64,000 nucleotides of DNA from Mesorhizobium sp. GbtcB19 (GTDB taxonomy: Bacteria; Pseudomonadota; Alphaproteobacteria; Rhizobiales; Rhizobiaceae), in assembly GCF_019091085.1 (NCBI RefSeq), contig NZ_JAGXJY010000001.1, positions 186,001 to 250,000 on the forward strand, written 5' to 3'. A program made the position numbers and the translations under genes. Below, one piece after another: positions 61,545 to 64,000 of the stretch. Under the pieces are notes generated by a model. That model ran no database searches. It had not been told where the DNA came from and saw only the letters and a program-made list of their open reading frames with translations. The first letter of the stretch is position 1, and the number at the start of each line of letters is the position of its first letter.

Positions 61545-62255
61545 GGCCGTCTTTGCCCATCGCGCTGCGTCCATAAGTGCTTTGCGCCCTCGCCTATCCG
61601 CATAGCCGCCGTGCGCGCCCAACGCCTCACCCACGCCGGCGACGGTGGCCCGAGCGAGAATGGCCTCGATTACGATATCGACCTCTGCCGGCAGGACAGC
61701 AGCGTCCGGCTCTTCGACACGCCTAACGTCGCCGCGGCTGGTGTGCGGCCTCGGTCGGCCAAGTCCGCCCTGCGCACCAAGAAAGAAGGCACCGTAGGCA
61801 ATCACTGGGGGACCGAAGCCGAAACGGCAATCATCATGAAGCGGATAGTCAACGGTCTGTGCTTTGATCGTTACTCCGCAGGATTCTCCGTCCCACCCTT
61901 TCAACGCGCGGGCGACGGGTCCGGCATCACCCAAGCGTGGCCGGACCGCGGGCAACTCCAGGTACGCTTCAAGATTTCGGGGAGCGGCATTCTTGCCCCG
62001 TGCCTTGCCGTCCTTTCGCCGATCAAGCCTCAAGCCGTCTTCTGCATGATTGTCATTTGCGGCCTGCGGCAAGCGCTGGCGGGCCACCAGCCACAGACAA
62101 GCCGCCCCAAGCGCATCGTGTTTGGCGAGCCAACTCCAGGCCGGCCGAGTGCCGCGAAAGCGCACAGGTGGCTCGGGCGGCTTGTTGTCATTGTCGGCGG
62201 CCAGGATCCGATCTGCTGCCTGTTCTAGCAGTTTGCATCGTGCGGCGGCGTTCAT
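61521..62255 (-). CDS. Hypothetical phage/plasmid protein
   Basis: A 244-residue basic protein with ADNDNKPPEPPVRFRGTRPAW and GYADRRGRKALMDAARW near the C-terminus. It overlaps the initiator-like gene's stop by four bases on the same strand. The middle is low in recognisable motifs. It may assist replication, judging only by position. Confidence 0.55.
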   Translation of the reverse strand: MNAAARCKLLEQAADRILAADNDNKPPEPPVRFRGTRPAWSWLAKHDALGAACLWLVARQRLPQAANDNHAEDGLRLDRRKDGKARGKNAAPRNLEAYLELPAVRPRLGDAGPVARALKGWDGESCGVTIKAQTVDYPLHDDCRFGFGPPVIAYGAFFLGAQGGLGRPRPHTSRGDVRRVEEPDAAVLPAEVDIVIEAILARATVAGVGEALGAHGGYADRRGRKALMDAARWAKTASPMQQQA

Positions 62256-63529
62256 GCTGCCTCCGGTTCGTACACTAGATCGAGAATCTCCTGCGGCGCA
62301 CGGCGAAATCTTCCATCGGGAAGCAATGTGAACCTGTGAAAGTCGAGGCAGTCAGTCGATTCCACTTCATCGCGTCCGCACGCTTGCGCCAAACGCTGCA
62401 ATCGCTCCTGGCCTTCGTCTTGTTTCTTGCTGCTGTTGGATTCTATGACAATCTCAAGGATGCCAGACGGCGCGCCCTCGATTACGCCATCGGTCGTTCC
62501 GGGCTCGATGAGGTGAAACACTATAACTTTATCGCCCGCGACGTTCTCCGTCATCTCGGCGCGCTCAATCTCGACGTGCCTCGCCGCGGCCTTTGCTGCA
62601 GGCGTCGTGCGGTTGTCGTTGGCGGGTGGCGGCTGCCGTATAACCTTGCGGTCGGCTTCGTCGTAACGCTCCTCGGCAAGCCACTTCTCGAGCGGCATTC
62701 GCCTCTTGCCCGGCTTCGCGCTGGCTGCCCAAGCCGCAGCCCGCTCAGCGATACGGTCAACATCGGGATCAGCGATAGCGGCAAAGGCCGCCTTACTGGC
62801 TTGCCGGCTGCCGTATTTGCCGTAGGCAGCCCACACGCGCTCGAAACCCGCCGTAGCCGCCCCGGTGGCCCCGATAGGGCCAGCCGGGTGCGGCGCCCCA
62901 GCGGCGGATACATCAGTACCCTTACCCGTCTCCGGGTCTTTCGTACCCGGGTCGGGTAAGAGAGTCTTCGTCCCGATAGAGTGGGACGCATCACTGCTTA
63001 GTGTTCCGGTAGAGCGGGACACCTCTGTCCCGGTAGAATGGGACGCTAAGGGATTATCATTAGCGTCCCGGTAAGGTGGGACGCTAATCGGTGATGGGGT
63101 TGGTAATGTTCCCTGGGTTGCCAGTTCAAGCACATTTAGCACCGGCACGTAGCGCGAAGCGCCGCGGCCTTTGCCGACGAATGTACGGACTAGCCAACCT
63201 GTCTCAATCAACAAAATGATCGCACGCTGAACAGCCGACCGCGAAAGATTGCGCGCACCGTCTGGCGCACGTCCACGCATCGTGGCTACGATATGCCTAA
63301 CGGAGGCAAGAGCGTCACCGTATGTGTGCATGTACCAGCCGATAAGAAAGCGATAGACGGTGCGGGCGGGCTCAGTAAGGCGCTCATCGTAATCAATCAA
63401 CTGGGACATGCGGAACTGGGCCACTGGACCGTGAGCTTCGCCTACTTCGTGGGTCCAATATGCTCGGGTGGATCCGGTTTCTTCAGGTAGCGTTTTCAAC
63501 ACAGGCGACGGCCTCTCTAGCAAGTTCAT
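62252..63529 (-). CDS. Winged-helix replication-initiator-like phage protein
   Basis: The N-terminal half (about residues 40-115) carries a winged helix: LTEPARTVYRFLIGWYMHTYGD, VRHIVATMRG and LSRSAVQRAIILLIETGWLV. A low-complexity Ser/Thr/Pro linker follows, containing iteron-like DNA repeats, then a helical C-terminal part with ERVWAAYGKYGSRQ and PLEKWLAEERYDE. This layout resembles lambda-O-like initiators whose gene contains the origin. The start is uncertain: ATG 63529 overlaps the upstream gene; GTG 63501 or internal starts are possible. Confidence 0.65.
   Translation of the reverse strand: MNLLERPSPVLKTLPEETGSTRAYWTHEVGEAHGPVAQFRMSQLIDYDERLTEPARTVYRFLIGWYMHTYGDALASVRHIVATMRGRAPDGARNLSRSAVQRAIILLIETGWLVRTFVGKGRGASRYVPVLNVLELATQGTLPTPSPISVPPYRDANDNPLASHSTGTEVSRSTGTLSSDASHSIGTKTLLPDPGTKDPETGKGTDVSAAGAPHPAGPIGATGAATAGFERVWAAYGKYGSRQASKAAFAAIADPDVDRIAERAAAWAASAKPGKRRMPLEKWLAEERYDEADRKVIRQPPPANDNRTTPAAKAAARHVEIERAEMTENVAGDKVIVFHLIEPGTTDGVIEGAPSGILEIVIESNSSKKQDEGQERLQRLAQACGRDEVESTDCLDFHRFTLLPDGRFRRAPQEILDLVYEPEAA
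62970..63082. repeat. Four iteron-like palindromic repeats inside the initiator-like gene
   Basis: Four 18-base copies of the pattern GTCCCGGTAGANTGGGAC lie at 62970, 63003, 63027 and 63065, each with GTCCC/GGGAC arms. Spacings are 33, 24 and 38 bases. The last spacing is not a multiple of three, so the copy is read in a different frame and conservation must be at the DNA level. Confidence 0.85.
63040..63069. repeat. Perfect 10-base inverted repeat between iterons 3 and 4
   Basis: GGGACGCTAA (63040-63049) and TTAGCGTCCC (63060-63069) flank a ten-base AT-rich loop GGGATTATCA. It joins two iteron copies and could be a melting element or cruciform. Confidence 0.85.
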
Positions 63530-63713
63530 CTGCAACGGCTGGCGGGAAGGTAACTGCGGCACCACCAAAGTGCTGCGGCCCGTAAACGCGCCACCCATTG
63601 CCCGCTCGCGTCAGTTTCAAATCATAGAGGCGCACGCCGTTTTCTAGCTCGGCGTCGAAGCGAGCACGCACGTTGCCGGCAGCTAGTTGGGGTCGAATTG
63701 CGAGGATTCTCAT
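63483..63713 (-). CDS. Small phage protein
   Basis: The 76-residue product starts MRILAIRPQLAAGNVRARF after GGAGGGAGA, and contains RLYDLKLTRAGNGWRVYGP. The pattern resembles single-stranded-DNA or SpoVG-like small basic proteins of phages, but I cannot assign it. It lies between the tiny gene 63710-63868 and the initiator-like gene, overlapping both. Confidence 0.6.
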   Translation of the reverse strand: MRILAIRPQLAAGNVRARFDAELENGVRLYDLKLTRAGNGWRVYGPQHFGGAAVTFPPAVADELAREAVACVENAT

Positions 63714-63868
63714 CCTATCTCCCTCCGGCAATGCTTGCCGACGGTGGGTTGGCGCCTGGTCAACGTGTGAAAATGTTGCCAAGAAAGTCGTCGACCGCGG
63801 TAAGCGTCATCAAAGCGCGCGTCGTCAGGGCGCTCGCGCGCCCTGCCGTAATGATTTTCCATTTTCAT
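63710..63868 (-). CDS. Small basic ORF coupled to the next gene
   Basis: A 52-residue frame starting MKMENHYGRARERPDD, with RGRRLSWQHFHTLTRRQ. Its stop overlaps the ATG of the following gene (ATGA), and AGGA precedes its own start. It would have been missed as too short. Function unknown. Confidence 0.45.
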   Translation of the reverse strand: MKMENHYGRARERPDDARFDDAYRGRRLSWQHFHTLTRRQPTVGKHCRREIG

Positions 63869-63921
63869 CAGTCCTGGTGGGTGGTAGGGCTTCTTGGCGC
63901 CAGTAAGATCGCCAGCGTCTT

Positions 63922-64000
63922 TCAGGCTGCTCGGGCTGCGATGCGGTCAGCAATCCAGGTGCGCACCTCAGACGCCACGAAAGCAATCCTCTTTTCACCG
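63922..64000 (-). CDS. AlpA-family phage transcriptional regulator (N-terminus outside window)
   Basis: The last 25 residues of the frame are in view: GEKRIAFVASEVRTWIADRI followed by AARAA. This is the typical C-terminal end of AlpA/excisionase-like helix-turn-helix proteins, with a recognition-helix edge and the conserved W. Such proteins often regulate the prophage integrase. It supports that the prophage continues past the window. Confidence 0.7.
   Translation of the reverse strand, partial: GEKRIAFVASEVRTWIADRIAARAA

Larger units (their letters stand above)
42366..64000. mobile_element. Defective prophage or phage-derived island (right end outside window)
   Basis: It starts with a tyrosine integrase and includes tailspike, tape measure, P27 small terminase, a replication-initiator-like gene and an AlpA-type regulator. 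Large terminase, portal, protease, capsid, tail tube and most head genes are missing. The left boundary could lie anywhere between 42149 and 42365; no att repeat was identified. Confidence 0.75.

Noticed and set aside
61289..61576. 95-residue plus-strand frame
   Set aside because: No ribosome-binding site or coding composition; it overlaps the smaller and more plausible 61434 frame.
62970..63082. Possible CRISPR array
   Set aside because: The four 18-base repeats are palindromic and lack 30-40 base spacers of uniform length; they lie in a coding region, so iterons are the better explanation.

Overview
The window is alphaproteobacterial and most resembles a Mesorhizobium-type member of the Rhizobiales. 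GC content is high. The backbone order DUF2497/PopZ, TolC-type outer-membrane factor, protein-L-isoaspartate methyltransferase is typical of that order, and a MucR/Ros-type regulator and RepB-like partition protein fit as well. No species can be named from sequence alone.

Layout. (1) 1-4500 is backbone: popZ, tolC, pcm, tRNA-Cys, a small membrane protein and tRNA-Asn. (2) 4800-15445 encodes a nearly complete type II secretion system: gspL, gspM, a GspC/GspN-like gene, gspK, E, F, H, I and J on the plus strand, then gspD, gspO and gspG on the minus strand. (3) 15824-22281 holds a 2068-residue Rhs/SpvB polymorphic toxin with a Sec signal peptide and an AT-rich, overlapping small gene in the immunity position. 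(4) 22613-25020 is a large serine recombinase coupled to a RepB-C-like gene, followed by two ordinary genes (a glycine-zipper lipoprotein and a methyltransferase).

(5) 26591-40317 is the most unusual part. A plus-strand operon encodes a trypsin-like protease with an iSTAND-like C-terminus, a MoxR-type AAA ATPase, a four-helix membrane protein carrying an acyl-carrier-like domain without its serine plus a vWA-like domain, a membrane-anchored beta-propeller with a SPOR-like end, and a subtilisin-like protease. It converges on a complete His-Xaa-Ser radical-SAM cluster, hxsD-hxsB-hxsC-hxsA. I read this as one envelope-directed conflict or surveillance cassette: two proteases, a NTP-driven switch, two peptidoglycan-binding modules and a radical-SAM-modified exported peptide. 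The parts belong to recognisable families. The combination is what looks undescribed.

(6) 40517-42148 has a small divergent XRE-regulated module and a DUF3489-like gene. (7) 42366 to the right edge is a gutted prophage: tyrosine integrase, many small accessory genes (zinc-ribbon proteins, MucR, SRAP, lipoproteins, a Panacea pair), tailspike, tape measure with a lysozyme domain, P27 small terminase, a replication-initiator-like gene with internal iteron-like repeats, and an AlpA-type regulator cut by the window edge. Large terminase, portal, capsid and most tail genes are absent from where they would be expected.
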